DNA of 64,000 nt from Limnephilus marmoratus (taxonomy: Eukaryota; Arthropoda; Insecta; Trichoptera; Limnephilidae), in assembly GCA_917880885.1 (NCBI GenBank), contig OU862912.1, positions 49,587,117 through 49,651,116 of the forward strand. Reading direction: 5' to 3'. Positions 31,994 to 44,741 of the stretch are shown here, one piece after another. The notes below the pieces were generated by a model, which made no database searches, was not told the origin of the DNA, and saw only the letters and a program-made list of their open reading frames with translations. Both the position numbers and the translations under genes were made by a program. Within the stretch, counting starts at the first letter, position 1. The number at the start of each line of letters is the position of its first letter.

Positions 31994-32639
31994 TTAAGTA
32001 TAGGAATATAAGTTTGTAATGCACAAGATATTTGAAAATAAATAAACCAATTACCATTTTTTTAAATAATAATATGTACAATACGTTTTTATTATTATTA
32101 CAAAAAAATTGTAAAACATAATTTCATGCTAATTATAAATAATCAAACGACTCGATGTCAAGTTTTTGAATTTCAACTGTACAAACGCTAGCGTATTAAT
32201 ACTATCAAATACTCGTAAATATGGTAATGGCAGAAAAATAATAAACGTAGGAAATTCATAATTTTTGCATTATTGAATAAAAATGCCTCTAGGTACCTAC
32301 TACCTACCGCATATATGTATATTAATAGTACATTGTTTATCATAATATGGGTAGGTAGGTACCTTTGTTGACGCCTGGTACACAGATTAGAAACTAAAGC
32401 AGTGGCGCGGCAACCACCCGCGGGGGACAAGCCTATTTTCAAGAACCCGCTGCGATAAAACAACACATTTTATTTTAAATACCAGCGACTTGTAGCACTT
32501 TTGCATTGGATTTCATGGTAGGTACTGAATCTTAGATAAAATTAAAAATTTCGTGAGAAACAGGAAAAGCCATTCGGTAGAATTTTTAATAGTAATAATG
32601 GTTGAAAGCTATAGTCAGAACTATACTGAAGAAATTATA
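31994..32639. other. Unassigned sequence
   Basis: AT-rich; GTAGGTAGGTACC at 32350-32362 is a lepidopteran-style short repeat. No gene. Confidence 0.35.
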
Positions 32640-32715
32640 GCCCGAGAACGATAAGAGCCGACCCCAAAAACCTACCTAGGCAATGAATTGGGACAGTGCA
32701 AGGAAGAAAAAGATG
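32640..32715 (+). pseudogene. LINE 3' end fragment
   Basis: CGAGAACGATAAGAGCCGAC ... ACCTAGGCAATGAATTGGG ... GCAAGGAAGAAAAAG is the same 3' end as the LINE at 62041-62718. Confidence 0.75.
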
Positions 32716-33062
32716 TCAGTAATAATAATATCGGGGTACTAGACGAATATTCTTCCAATTAAACTCGCTAGTTAATAATAGGTGGCCGACGAGCGGGCGG
32801 CGAGTTAGACGCGAATTGGCGCAACTGCATAGCAAACACTCTAATAGCTTCAATTGCTATGTGGATCACTGGCAGGCAGATCACTGGTTGCAGCTGAATT
32901 AGCTCGAGAGTTGTCAGAGTTGCATAATTCGGTCATCGATTGGCAGCGCTCCCGGCCTAGAGTCGGTCCAGAGGACGGCCGCAGGCAATGTCCGACCAAC
33001 TACTACTGGCATAGAGTATGTTGCAAATGCACGAATATTAATTACAATTGATATTTTATAAT
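32716..33062. other. Unassigned sequence, partly GC-rich
   Basis: 32770-33010 is GC-balanced with a 65-codon frame of unknown nature. No splice or promoter evidence. Confidence 0.3.
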
Positions 33063-33225
33063 CTTCCTCTTTCCCTTATCCAGAGTGAAAAATAATCTCA
33101 GTATCATCCTGGTGAGAGACCAAAATTCAGAATCAAAAAGTTGCTTGAAATGACTTTTGACTGTGACCAAATCTAAATAGTTAGGAACTTTCCAATCTTC
33201 TCCTCTCTACCTCCGTCAGTCTCAA
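33063..33225 (+). mobile_element. Degenerate tS SINE
   Basis: CAGAGTGAAAAATAATCTC, CATCCTGGTGAGAGACC, AGTTGCTTGAAATGAC and AGGAACTTTCC follow family order with many substitutions. Head and tail missing. Confidence 0.65.
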
Positions 33226-33249
33226 ATATTATAATATAAATAATTATAT

Positions 33250-33493
33250 TTCCCATTAACCCACAGGAGGCCCTGAGGGAAAATATTATCCTCGGGGCCT
33301 CCTGTGTGGGGTTAACGTGAAATATGAAATATATCAACTTTGGGGGGTGAGTGGAGGGGCTTTTTGTGGAAATGAAGAAGTGTACCTAGGTCTTCAAGAG
33401 ACTAATGTTTTAGGGGGGAGGAAACACAGAGGCCAGCAAATCGTTCCACAGCCGAGCTGTTGAACTCAAGAACGAGTCGTAGAAACGACCATA
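33250..33493 (-). pseudogene. LINE tail carrying the HP-type 3' end (copy 2), palindromic end
   Basis: The minus-strand body (TCTTCAAGAGACTAATG, ACAGCCGAGCTGTTGAAC) matches the coding tails at 24030 and 47360. Its end at 33256-33325 is a near-perfect palindrome, AACCCACAGGAGGCCC ... GGGCCTCCTGTGTGGGGTT, longer than in other copies. Confidence 0.7.
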
Positions 33494-33884
33494 TTTATTC
33501 ATTTACATATTTATTAATTTTATTTATTTATTAATTACATGATTTACTGCATGATACAGAGACAGTATGAGTTTTTAAATACACTTTAAAAAAAATAACA
33601 TAATACATGGTCGATATAAAGTAGCATTTAAATGTACTCGTATATAATATATTATTAAAAAATAGAGAAAAGAGCAAGAAAAAAAAAGGAAAAATTAAGA
33701 AATTAACTTGCAGACAGCTTAAAAACAATACAAAAAATCAAAAGTTAAAAATTTAAATTAAATGAAAACAGAGTTTTCTTCATCAGGATAAGAATGGCGC
33801 CAGAAAGTGTATTTACAAAATTTTGAAGTAAAAATTAAAAGTCCATAATATATTATTTAAGCGAATAAAATATGGAAGAAAATT
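33494..33884. other. Unassigned AT-rich sequence
   Basis: Contains on the minus strand CCTGATGAAGAAAAC/GTTTTC (33772-33797), related to the hairpin motif in the palindrome at 5387-5952. No gene. Confidence 0.35.
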
Positions 33885-33895
33885 AAATATGTGTA

Positions 33896-34072
33896 ACTAA
33901 CTAACCATCACGCCGTTTTCCCGCAGGGGTAGGCAGAGAGGACGGACCGCCAAACAACTCGGTCTTGGCACACACTCTTTGCCTCACTCACATTCACACA
34001 TCGTCTCTTACATTCTCTTCTATTATTCTGACTTTTGACATGGCCCGACTCAAGTATTTGAAAAAAATAAAA
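33896..34072 (-). pseudogene. LINE 3' fragment with GTTA tail (copy 3)
   Basis: Same 3' end as 3662-3899, starting with TAACTAACTAACC. An 11-bp duplication AAATATGTGTA (33885-33895, 34073-34083) flanks it. Only the last ~45 codons and 3' end remain. Confidence 0.8.
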
Positions 34073-34083
34073 AAATATGTGTA

Positions 34084-36278
34084 CTCAAGTAAATATGTGT
34101 AGGTACTCCTAAATAATAATATTATGCCACATAAAAATATCAAACAGGATTCTCATACATATGTGTGTTGAAAAATGTACACTCATGGTACGGAAAATTA
34201 CATGTATTATGAAATACAGACCCATTTCAAATTTGTATCAGGTTATGACTAAAAAAAAACAAGTTTTCTTACGAGTTCAACAAGGCGAACATGCCTTGAT
34301 GAACCGAAACAAACAGCGATACTGATTATTTGTTCGGTAATGATCTACGTTTGCTGCATCCTGTACATGTGCAATGGGCACAATCAGTTCTGCTTGCTCT
34401 TGCAGCCCAGCGATGCTGCGAAAGGTCGATGGCGCTATTACGAACGGAATCGAGGTCGACTATTGAGAAGAAACAGCTGGCTCGCTGGCTCTCCGGCTCA
34501 GCGCGAACAATATGAGAGTTCGTTCACATACAGCAATGGATAAATTAACTTTAAAAAAACTGGTCTGCGGCCTTGGGCGAGAGTTACACGGCTTTTCTGT
34601 CTGGGATTCAGGTAAGGAACGTGATACGATCATCGGAATATTAATACACTGCCTACTCAGTATTCAAATAGTAACTATTTGGTCAAGTGTTGCTGAGACT
34701 GGTAATAGTTCAACAAGTTGCGTAGGAAAGGAACGCTCAGGGGGTCAAGAAGTTGTCGGATTGATAGGCTTAAGATGAAGCTAAACATCACTATTTATCT
34801 TTACTACGAATCGGTTTACATTATGAACATAAAAAAATATACTATGCATAAATTGAAGCTTTTACTTCCGTTTGTATTGATTGGAATTACAAAAAAAATA
34901 TTCTTTACGTAACAAAAAATAAAAGCGTAAACTACAAAACAAACTGTTTTTTCATCACCTAACTATGAAGTAATATAAGAAACGATTTTTTAAAAATACC
35001 CCTTTATGACAGACTATTTTTGACAATCTCCATGGATTAACTTTTTTCATTCTTATAAAATTGTGCACAAAATAAATAAAAACCACTTTGGCGCTTACTT
35101 GCCTCGTGCAAATAAGACCAAAACCTGAACGTTGTAAGATGCTCGATTTTATATTTTGAAAGCGTAAGAATCGAAATATTTCTAGCGTTTATATTCCTCT
35201 TAACATCCGAAGATTTCATGTCGATATACCGAGTACGGTTTCACTGTTGACGAACCGAATATGATAATAAATAAGAAATCGATGTACGCTGGTAACACTT
35301 GAGATGTTTTCCATGAATTTACGACGAAACGTCAAATTTTAAACAGTTACGTAAAAGTGTTATTAAATTGGCAATGGTGAATTAAGATACTAACCTAAAT
35401 ATGCATTTACTTTTTGATACTAAACGTGAGTTAATTAGTTAATGAGGTCTTTAGACATATTTCAACCCCTTTTTTTCTCAAAGTTCAAACGGAATAAATT
35501 GTTCGCATCATAAATGCTTTATTTAAGTCTATGGATCGCATATAGGTCTTCTTTCAATTCTAAGTGCTTCAATCCGTTCATTAAATACGCCAGTAATTTT
35601 GCATAACAAACGACTTTATTAATATATATACAGAAACTTAATCGTTTGTAAATATGTACATAGAAACTAAAACTTATCTTAAACTTAATAAATCTTAATA
35701 AAACTTAAAACAAATATGTACATAGAAACTTAACCGAAACTTATCTGATAAGCTGCACTAAAAATTATATTATCAACCATCATCGGTCGAAATATCTGTT
35801 ATCAATCGTTGACCGTTCTCGCAAATATTGACAATTGCCCATAGATGATGGATTTAGTCAATATTAAATTAACTTATCCGCCATAATACACCAGAAATAC
35901 CTTCCATTTACATTTGGATGGAAAAATTTCCGACTCCCGACCTCATTTAGCACGCACTTTCCCTTATACCTGTCTGATATCGTCATTCCTTTTGATCGAA
36001 ATTAAAATTTTGAAACGATCAAACGAATTGCATTTGAAATTGAAATATAAGCAAAAAATAATCAGACTTTTGGATCATAAAACATGCCCGCTAATCGAGG
36101 ATGGTTCTCAAATTCAGCGAGGAATGGGAGGGATAGTAGTACTCGTATTGCAAAACTAGAACGAAACCCGTAGCACGGGTTTAGGCTTTAGATTAGTGTC
36201 GAAAGTTTTAAGGTTCCATATCTGATGCAGCGCAAATATGTATTCACATGACTCTGAACATTAAACAAAAATTTTATG
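34084..36278. other. Unassigned sequence, 2.2 kb
   Basis: No supported gene. A GC-balanced section (34320-34780) has overlapping short frames of unknown nature. A small direct repeat AATATGTACATAGAAACT occurs twice at 35650-35735. AAACCCGTAGCACGGGTTT at 36164-36182 is a 7-bp-stem hairpin of the sort seen near Helitron ends. Confidence 0.35.
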
Positions 36279-36729
36279 AAAAAAAACCGACTTCAAAAAA
36301 AAACTATTCCAAAACAAAATAATATGCACTAAAAAGTAAAAAAAAAATAATAGCCTATTCTTTTACAACTTAATAATCAACTTACTTTTTCTACTCATCA
36401 ATATGTAGGTACGATTGTTGTTTTTGGAGTCGGTGTCAGCCAAGGTAGGTTCGTAACTACATACATAGTTACATGCGTGCCCGGCGTGTTCACTTGACAG
36501 CTCCCGCCACGTCATGTCGCGCGTGCGACACAAGCACATCTCACCTATAACTATGTATGTAGTTACCTTGGTTGACACCGACTCCAAAAATAACAATGTT
36601 CCTACATATTGATGAGTAGAAAAAGTAAGTTGATTATTAAGTTGTAGAAGAATACGCAATTATTTTTTTACTTTTTAGTGCATTTTATTTTGTTTTGGAA
36701 TAGTTTTTTTCAGTCGGTTTTTTTTTTAA
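36279..36729. mobile_element. MITE with ~185-bp inverted ends (AAAACCGACTTC type)
   Basis: Left arm (about 36281-36468) and right arm (about 36541-36727) are close reverse complements: AAAACCGACTTCAAAA, AACTATTCCAAAACAAAAT, TACTTTTTCTACTCATCA, TTTTTGGAGTCGGTGTC. The central ~70 bp is GC-richer. No target duplication could be fixed because of flanking A/T runs. Confidence 0.75.
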
Positions 36730-37678
36730 TTTTTGTTTATTTTTGATTTTTAGTAAATCTGAAGTACAATAACTAATTTGTCTGAATATGGATAGACCTA
36801 CTAAACGTGCTGCTCATATGAGACAGACATTACTTGACCATAACGACGTTACGGTAGGTGACTAAAATAGGGATAGCCTTTATAACATTCGGCCGAATAT
36901 CGTTAATTTGCTCCTAAGAATTGAAGAGTTCCGTTACTTTGTCATGGATTCCATAATCAGAACCTAACCAAACTCTAATCAAACTACCCTTGAAGTACAT
37001 CCTTTCCAATAAAAAAAGAATCATCGAAGTCGGTTGGCGTGATATTGAGTTATTCGTCCATTTGTCGAATTGAGAACAAATAATAATTATTAAAAAAAAC
37101 AAGCAGAAAACGCATTCAATAAATTTATAATGCTGTTTTGATCCTCATTCATTTCAGTACACATTGTTTATGTAGAATTTTCGTGCGAATGACAAATACT
37201 CGATTAATATTGAGGCTAAACATGCACGAATTCGCGATAACTATGCTATTGTCGTGAATTCGTCTATAATTGCGTTGTCTATTCGACCTACAGCGAGAGC
37301 TATGGTAGTGCCTACTTTTTTTTGTACGTAGTAAATTGTGAAAAGGCAATATAAGTCTTATCCACCTTGCGCAAATTCAATAAGCGCAAACAACCTGCAT
37401 TTATCGATTTCACGACGCGCGACGATGCAGTTTGCTGACGGAATTAAACATTTCAATATCGAGCCGGGACGCGGGGGTTGTCGAACTGGTTTCAAATACC
37501 TAGGTAGGTTTCAATAAATGATTCAATAATAGAGGTAGGTAAAGGTTTTATAGCCAATAGTTGCCATCGGAAAGCATGTGCTTTTATTAAAAGTAAAAAA
37601 TGTTAGATTAGAATATCGTTTGCAGTGGTTCAAAACGAAGGTTATACAAAAACTATGTCGCTCGAGTGCAATGTTTTT
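36730..37678. other. Unassigned sequence
   Basis: Nothing recognised. A short frame at 36914-37102 has no recognisable features. Confidence 0.35.
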
Positions 37679-37829
37679 GAAGTAAAACTTCATTACGCAC
37701 GCTTGACTTGGGGAGTAAGCTGGTGAATGCGTGACGAGAGCGTTATGAAAAGTGTGACGGGAGAGGTGAACGGTCGGGGGAGGCGAACGGAAGTTGAGAG
37801 GTAGATACAAAATAGTGAAGTTTAACTTC
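37679..37829. mobile_element. Small MITE, GAAGTAAAACTTC ends, copy 1
   Basis: Bounded by GAAGTAAAACTTC and GAAGTTTAACTTC, with conserved interior ACGCACGCTTGACTTGGGG, AGTAAGCTGGTGAATGCGTG and GAGGCGAACGGAAGTTGA. Related copies at 42766-43007 and 44178-44329. Confidence 0.7.
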
Positions 37830-37878
37830 AGTCATGTGGTCTAAGTCTAAAGCACATTCGTTTTATAAATCAGATCAG

Positions 37879-38000
37879 ATGTATGGCAGTGAGACATGGA
37901 ACTAGCAGAGAGAGAATTCCTGAGTCAAGCGTGTGGTAAAACCATGTGCCATCGTATTACGAATGAAGAGATCCGAAACGAAAAGAATGCAAGGATTATG
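37879..38000 (+). pseudogene. Degraded LINE fragment (GTTA-tailed family)
   Basis: MYGSETWN, stop, QRERE, then ACGKTMCHRITNEEIRNEK aligns by eye with MYGSEVWNWQRKDE ... CCKTMYDRVRNLEIREE of the copy at 23021-23650. In-frame stop and internal deletion. Confidence 0.65.
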
Positions 38001-38342
38001 TTTTAACGTGTAGAAAGATTTTAAAAATTTAATTAAAATTAATTTAAAAATATTATTTTCGAGTTCTGCAAGTATTTTAGTTTTTATTTTTGTGACAGCT
38101 GTTTCGGCTAACAAGTCCATTTTCAAACTGTGGTTTAACCACAACAGATTTAGAAGTGCCTCACATTATAGAGATTATTTATTGATTTATAATATGTATT
38201 ACATTCAGATAACTAACCCGTAACTAATAGAGTGCCCTGAAGTTCAACATCACTATTTAACTGAACGTGTCTTTGACTCCAACCGGCATAAAACCGCAAT
38301 CATATTTGCCTGTGGCGTCACCAGTTCGAGAAACGTAGATAC
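38001..38342. other. Unassigned sequence
   Basis: AT-rich; GACAGCTGTTTCGGCTAAC at 38094 is another GAAAC-type hairpin half. No gene. Confidence 0.3.
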
Positions 38343-38500
38343 TAGAGATGGGCAGTGAACCAGCGCTGAATCACCGGTGACCCGATGACCCGGTCACCCA
38401 GTTCCTGCTTCCCGGGAACGGCTCTGACCCGGTTACGGCGAGGAACCTTATATCACCGGGAGCTGGTTACTGTGGACTTTGTGGATGGTCAGGTCATGTA
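38343..38500. mobile_element. Possible hAT end with subterminal GTGACC repeats
   Basis: TAGAGATGGGCAGTGAACC is a hAT-like terminus, followed by CCGGTGACCCGATGACCCGG repeats typical of subterminal regions. No right end is identified nearby. Confidence 0.4.
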
Positions 38501-39390
38501 TACGAAAACAAGGCTTATAATAGACCTTTCTCTTTGCAGATATTAAGGTTATAAATACGCATTCATGGTGATTTCATAGATTACTTAACTGCCTTAATCT
38601 TCTAGAGCTTTGGGAAGAGGAAAGCAACACGTTGCAATTGGTCATCGCATTTTAGATTAGTGGAAAGAGAGCAGCAAAAAAATCACGTAAAGATTATCTC
38701 AAGAAATTGGAACCGGCTGAAAAGAGCTAGCGATTTTTATCACAGAGCCTTATTTTGAGAATAGTAATAAAAACATGAATGTAAAGATGTTATTTCTTAC
38801 CTTTGCCTATTTTGACGGATTGTTGCTTTGATGGATTGTTTTATCACTTCTGAAACAAAATAGAGAAAACATTGATAATAATTAAATTAATTAATTAAAT
38901 ACAGCTTATTTTCAAAAATACATAAATTATTTATTTTAAGAGAAAAAGCATTTTTTAATACTTTCCTGAAATATTATAATTATAATTTATCTTATTAAAT
39001 TTTCAAGCAGAGTAAGCAATTTGATATCAAAAATCTGTACAAAGATCAAGCTTTTATCCATTAAATAATTAGGTAAATTACTCTGAAACGTCTTGCCGAC
39101 ATCATTTATTTATTTGCCAAGGAACCTAATGAGACAAGTACAAAAAGTCGTCGGCGGAAATGGTGGTAAATCATCATAGTAAAAAAGTAACAAATTGCTG
39201 CAAAACAGGTAATAAGTACATATACTATTATTATCAAGTAACGAGGGGCATTCTGGGAACTGGGAATCAAACTTTGTTATTTTCATGAGCCATGCCCGGT
39301 AAACATTTTCCACGAAAATAAAATAAGGTGCCGGAAAATATTGTGATCCATTGTTAAAATAGAAGTCTATTTTTGAAAATGCTTCAATAG
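38501..39390. other. Unassigned AT-rich sequence
   Basis: No gene or element recognised. Confidence 0.35.
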
Positions 39391-39394
39391 TTAA

Positions 39395-39946
39395 GGGACG
39401 TACTTGACTTACTTTATTACTTTAACCAGTGATTCCTGACATTATTTGAAGTAAAAAATTTAAATGAAATTTTGGTCTCAGGTGACTTTTTCTGATGACT
39501 TTTTTTTCAATATTTTTTTCTTCAAAATCAAACAAAAAAACATCTACATGTCATCACTGGTCACTCAGTCGAGTAGCCGACCAGCCCCTTACCCTGCCTC
39601 CAACTGTCCAACACCTACCATTTTTATATTTTTATAGAAAGAAAAAAAATAGTTTAGTTCACATACGATAGAAGTGAAACTTCACCCACACAATCTCATA
39701 ATTAAAGCGGCCAATGCGGGAAGGTTTCGTTCTATCTCATTCTCTCGCAGGCTAAATCCTATAGATGTAAGTGTTTGTCTCTTTTTAGTGTCGTTTCCGT
39801 TTCATCGAGTTTCAAATCACAACAGTGCTAAAGAAATTTCACTTTAAAAAAACATCTAAAATGTCACCAGAGACCAAAATTTCATTTAAATTTTTTACTC
39901 AAAATAATATCGGGAATCACTGGTTAAAGTAAGTCAAGTACGTCCC
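39395..39946. mobile_element. TTAA-flanked MITE (GGGACGTACTTGAC ends), copy 1
   Basis: Inverted ends GGGACGTACTTGACTTAC extend ~90 bp, through CCAGTGATTCC and ATGAAATTTTGGTCTC. TTAA on both sides (39391-39394, 39947-39950). A different repeat (39640-39830) is inserted in the middle and is absent from copy 2 at 52087-52382. Confidence 0.75.
39640..39830 (+). repeat. Insertion inside the TTAA MITE (second copy at 43975)
   Basis: TCTATCTCATTCTCTCGCAG, GTCTCTTTTTAGTGTCG and CGTTTCATCGAGTTTC recur in reverse orientation at 43975-44172. Family unknown. Confidence 0.55.
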
Positions 39947-39950
39947 TTAA

Positions 39951-41010
<1,060 letters not shown>

Positions 41011-41324
41011 ATTAAAGAATAACACCAACACGTTAATAGAACTACACATCATGCAATCACAGAATCAGACATTTCATACCGCAACATCGTCTGTCGTAGG
41101 CGTTTCAAACACCAGACAAAGAGATTAATGGTCGTCACGAGAAACTTAGCGCTCAGAAATGTAGATTTTCAGTCTTGGCGGATTACTTTTCATCAACGAC
41201 TAAATCTGTAGCGAACAGTATTCAAATTCTCTAGAAATCTTTACAGAAAATGCTGAAATTTTACCTTTCCACGGAAACCGCAATAATATCGGGTTCAATT
41301 TATCGACTAAAGAATCATTAATTA
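41011..41324. other. Unassigned sequence
   Basis: No feature recognised. Confidence 0.35.
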
Positions 41325-41900
41325 AATGAAGATAATATCAGCGAAACTCAATCAAAATTCTCAAAACAGAAAAATCTGAAAAAGATACGGTCATATTTGG
41401 GATTCGAACCCAGGACCTTCGCCTTCCCGGGGCGCAACTGAACTTATATGTCCCTACCCGATTCGGTCGTATTTAACTGTATCATACTTTGACTAAGAAC
41501 TACCAACATTATCTCCATTTTCTTAAGGCATATTTTTATTGGCTGCTATTTTTATGTATGATTGCAAGATTCAAACCCGAACTAAATGCCGTCTAAATAA
41601 TGTTTTGGATAAATTTTTTTATGTTTAATGTAGATACGACATCTATTGACTTTTCTGCAAGTCTCGGATGAATATTTATTTTTATTTTTAACTTAATGAG
41701 TAAAGCCTCAAATTGTAATATTTAAGTAAATGAAGACAAGATTAGCGAAACTACCAGCTATTACATACGGCATAGTAACCGTAACTTTGTATAATTTTTA
41801 AGTTTTCAGATTTTTGATTGAGTTTCGCTAAAATTGTCTTCATTTAGTTAAATTTTACAATTTGATGTTTTACTAATTAAGTTAAAAATAAAAATGAGTA
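41325..41900. repeat. Inverted-repeat cluster with a tRNA-headed SINE
   Basis: Arms 41678-41750 and 41828-41897 are reverse complements (TTTATTTTTAACTTAATGAG, TGAAGACAAGATTAGCGAAA). A third partial copy of the arm lies at 41325-41370 (ATGAAGATAATATCAGCG). Probably nested foldback elements. Confidence 0.55.
41376..41450 (-). mobile_element. tRNA-headed SINE fragment (second SINE family)
   Basis: The minus strand has GCGAAGGTCCTGGGTTCG then AATCCCAAATATGACCG, i.e. a B box, followed by TTTTTCAGATTTTT. Same layout as 6005-6110. Confidence 0.55.
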
Positions 41901-42499
41901 AAGAATCATACGTGAATGAAAAGCAAAACGTGATAATGAAAGAATTGCTAAGCTGTTGAAGTCCAAGGTAATGTTATTATTGTGAAACTTCTTTGCTAGA
42001 AGCCAACGAGGAAAATCATAGAGAAATTGAGTGGGAAACGTAGTAATGTTTTATTCTTATTGATCGAGCAATGGATACAATAACGTCCGCATTACCACTG
42101 AAACAGCTGTCATAATTATAAGCTTGAACGTTTAATGTCCGTATTGTGGGAACTGAGGACGTGTCCTTGAGTCGGAATCTCACAGACAATACAAAGGGAC
42201 CGCCACGCTACGTGATCTGATGTTCCTCCCACAATGGGCTTCCATAAAGTTCCGATAGCACAAGCCCAAACCGAGCTTAATATTCAAAGGGTTCGTCTCT
42301 CACAGCTGGAATTCACCTACCATCACTAAATAACAAAAATAATCATCATCAATCCACCTTGCACCGATCTTTATTGTTTCTCAATATCGTGAATCTCAAT
42401 TATTCTGTACAGAGAAGCCCTGTGGGCGCTCCACCAATAAATAAAAATTCCAAAATAATAGAAGAAAATCATTAATTCCTTTGATATATATTTTAGTTC
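41901..42499. other. Unassigned sequence
   Basis: No gene or element recognised. Confidence 0.35.
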
Positions 42500-42752
42500 A
42501 CTAGCGAGTTCTTCCCGGCAAGCGTTGTAATGCCACTTAATAAGAAAAAAATTCTCCTTGCGTGTCCTTTCCCATTCGTCCCGTTCCCCTTCCCCTCAAG
42601 CGTGCCCTCTCCAAACTCCCAGCCTTCCCTCTCCCTTTTCCCACGAACCCCCCTCCCGCGTTCACCTCCCCTCTTTCGCGTTCCATATATTCAGTCCCGG
42701 TACTTTCAGTTTTCTAACAGCTCGCGTGCCACCTATTGCAATTTTTTTTAAA
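42500..42752 (-). mobile_element. Helitron-like 3' fragment
   Basis: Begins CACTAGCGAGTTCTTCCCGG, the reverse of the CAGCTAGT 3' end, followed by CAAGCGTTGTAATGCC, GTCCTTTCCCATTCGTCCCG and CTCGCGTGCCACCTATTGC, which match the copy at 60518-60887. Confidence 0.7.
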
Positions 42753-42765
42753 TAAATTAATTTTT

Positions 42766-43007
42766 AAAGTAAAACTTCTTTACGCACGCTTGACTTGGTG
42801 AGTAAGCTGGTGAATGCGTGACGAGAGTGTTACGAAAAGAGTGATCGGGCGAGGCGAACGGTCGAGCCTTTATGCACGCTTGACTTGGGGAGTAAGCTGG
42901 TGAATGCCTGACCAGAGAGTTATGAAAAGTGTGATCGGGCGAGGCGAACGGTCGAGCGAGGCGAACGGAAGTTGATTCGGAGATATAAGTTAGTGAAGTT
43001 TTACTTC
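42766..43007. mobile_element. Small MITE, GAAGTAAAACTTC ends, copy 2, internally duplicated
   Basis: The interior (ACGCACGCTTGACTTGG ... GAGGCGAACGGTCGAG) is present twice head to tail with a period of about 90 bp (from 42781 and 42871). The two units differ at several sites, so the duplication is not recent. Confidence 0.75.
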
Positions 43008-43974
43008 AGTCGTGTGGTCTAAAGCACACTCCATTTTTTTCATACATTACAAACATTTTATATATAATAAGAACAATCAATCAAATTTGGTACCTAACAT
43101 AACTATCAAACATGGGTACCAATTTAAAATACCTATAATTCTTGATTCCATTCAAAGTATCCGATTTGGGTGAGTATCATCGGTGAATATTTCAATTAAA
43201 TTCATTAATTTAAAGAGTTTAATCAAAACTTTAATTTTGATTGAACAATCGATGGTTTGCAAAATGTCATTCTCAAAGTGTGACATGGTTGACAGTTTCG
43301 TAAGAGTTTTTGTAATGGTTAAAAAACTTTTCAGATGTATTGTAATGTGGTTGTAATAATTCAGAGACCTTCGCGAGGGTGGAAAGAAGATATTTTAAAC
43401 AAATTTCTAACATTTCCTATGCATAAAGCTAAACATTATACATAAAGGGTTGACCGCTGGCACCGCGCATGCGCTGCAAGCATGCGCCGCGTGGCTTGCG
43501 CGCAGGGAAATGCTATTTGCGCCATCTGTGGGGCTGATTTATGAATTGCGGAATAAATCAGACGTTCTCTGTTCCTAAATTACGTATCCTAACAATATAT
43601 ATGTATAGATAATATTGCTGGCTAAAATCACAAAGAATAGGACTAATTATGGGAACACCGACACATACGAGTACTTGTAGAAGAATGACAATAGCAGAGG
43701 ATTATTTAGGATTATGAAACATTCACACGCATGGGAGAATTAAAAAGCAAAGGGTGACATTTGCATTAGTGTGACGTCAATGCATGACCTTTATTTCTGT
43801 AAAACAGTATAAATAAAAACTCGCATGTAATGGAGTTAGGATATAAATAGACGAACCCGACAGGTTTTGCACATTGGCTTTATGTAGAAAAAAGTGTAAA
43901 TTTGAACATGAAACGTAATGCAGAACGATTGTGCAAATCATTGTCACATTCATGGCATTGCTTTTTTGTGAAAA
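43008..43974. other. Unassigned sequence
   Basis: One GC-rich patch (43450-43550, GCATGCGC repeats). No gene. Confidence 0.35.
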
Positions 43975-44172
43975 CTTATTTACCGTTTTGATTTCAAACT
44001 CGATGAAACGAAAAATAGCGACACTAAAAAGAGACAAAAACGCACATCTGTAGAATTTAGCCTGCGACAGAATGAGATAGACGATTAGGTCTCCTCTTTG
44101 TGCGGTGCTTCGCAGGGTCCCCGCTCTTGTCTTCTGAAGGATTCACTTCTACCGCGAGTGAATTGCACACTT
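43975..44172 (-). repeat. Repeat, second copy of 39640-39830
   Basis: Reverse-complement match including GATTTCAAACTCGATGAAAC, CGACACTAAAAAGAGAC and CTGCGACAGAATGAGATAG. Family unknown. Confidence 0.55.
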
Positions 44173-44177
44173 TTTTT

Positions 44178-44329
44178 GAAGAAAAACTTCTTTACGCACG
44201 CTTGACCTTGGGAATAAGTTGGTGAATGCGTGACGTGAGCGTTACGAAAAGTGTGATCGGGCAAGGCGAACGGTCGGGCGAGGCGAACGGAAGTTGAGAG
44301 TGAGATATAAGTTAGTGAAGTTTTACTTC
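44178..44329. mobile_element. Small MITE, GAAGTAAAACTTC ends, copy 3
   Basis: GAAGAAAAACTTC ... GAAGTTTTACTTC with the family interior (CACGCTTGACCTTGGG, GAGGCGAACGGAAG). Confidence 0.75.
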
Positions 44330-44353
44330 AGTTACGTGGTATAAAGCACACTC

Positions 44354-44741
44354 GTTTTTTTACATGAAATACATACAAGAATCCCCGAGGAAAACAATTT
44401 CCCTTGGGGCCTATATCATATTTGAGGATGCTGTGTGGAGGGTTTTTCAGGGAAACGAAGTATACGAAGTTCTGGGAAGGAAAATGGTATAAAGGGTGGA
44501 TATGAATCTGGGGGTCACTGCGGTGGAAGGCGATGAATCGAGAGAGTCTGGCTGGAAAAGTCAAAAGGTCTCCCTCAACCAGTCAGGGCAGACGCAACTG
44601 CCGCCAAGACCTGGACAAACCTCACCCCATGAATCCACCCACCCTTGATAAGTCACCAAACGTAGCCAACAACTATGGCATCGGGTGATAATTATTCAAT
44701 AAATGGCGGGGCGACGGTACCCGTAACCGCATCCCAAATTG
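44354..44741 (-). mobile_element. HP retroposon, near full length
   Basis: Minus-strand copy from a T-run/ACATGAA tail start to the exact 5' end (CCCAAATTG at 44733-44741). Inner stem CCCCGAGG/CCTTGGGG retains pairing with different bases. It has several small internal deletions. Confidence 0.85.

Noticed and set aside
42530..42755. Proline/serine-rich small protein
   Set aside because: Falls in the CT-rich part of a Helitron-like fragment; the same stretch is repeated at 46700, 49340 and 60740.
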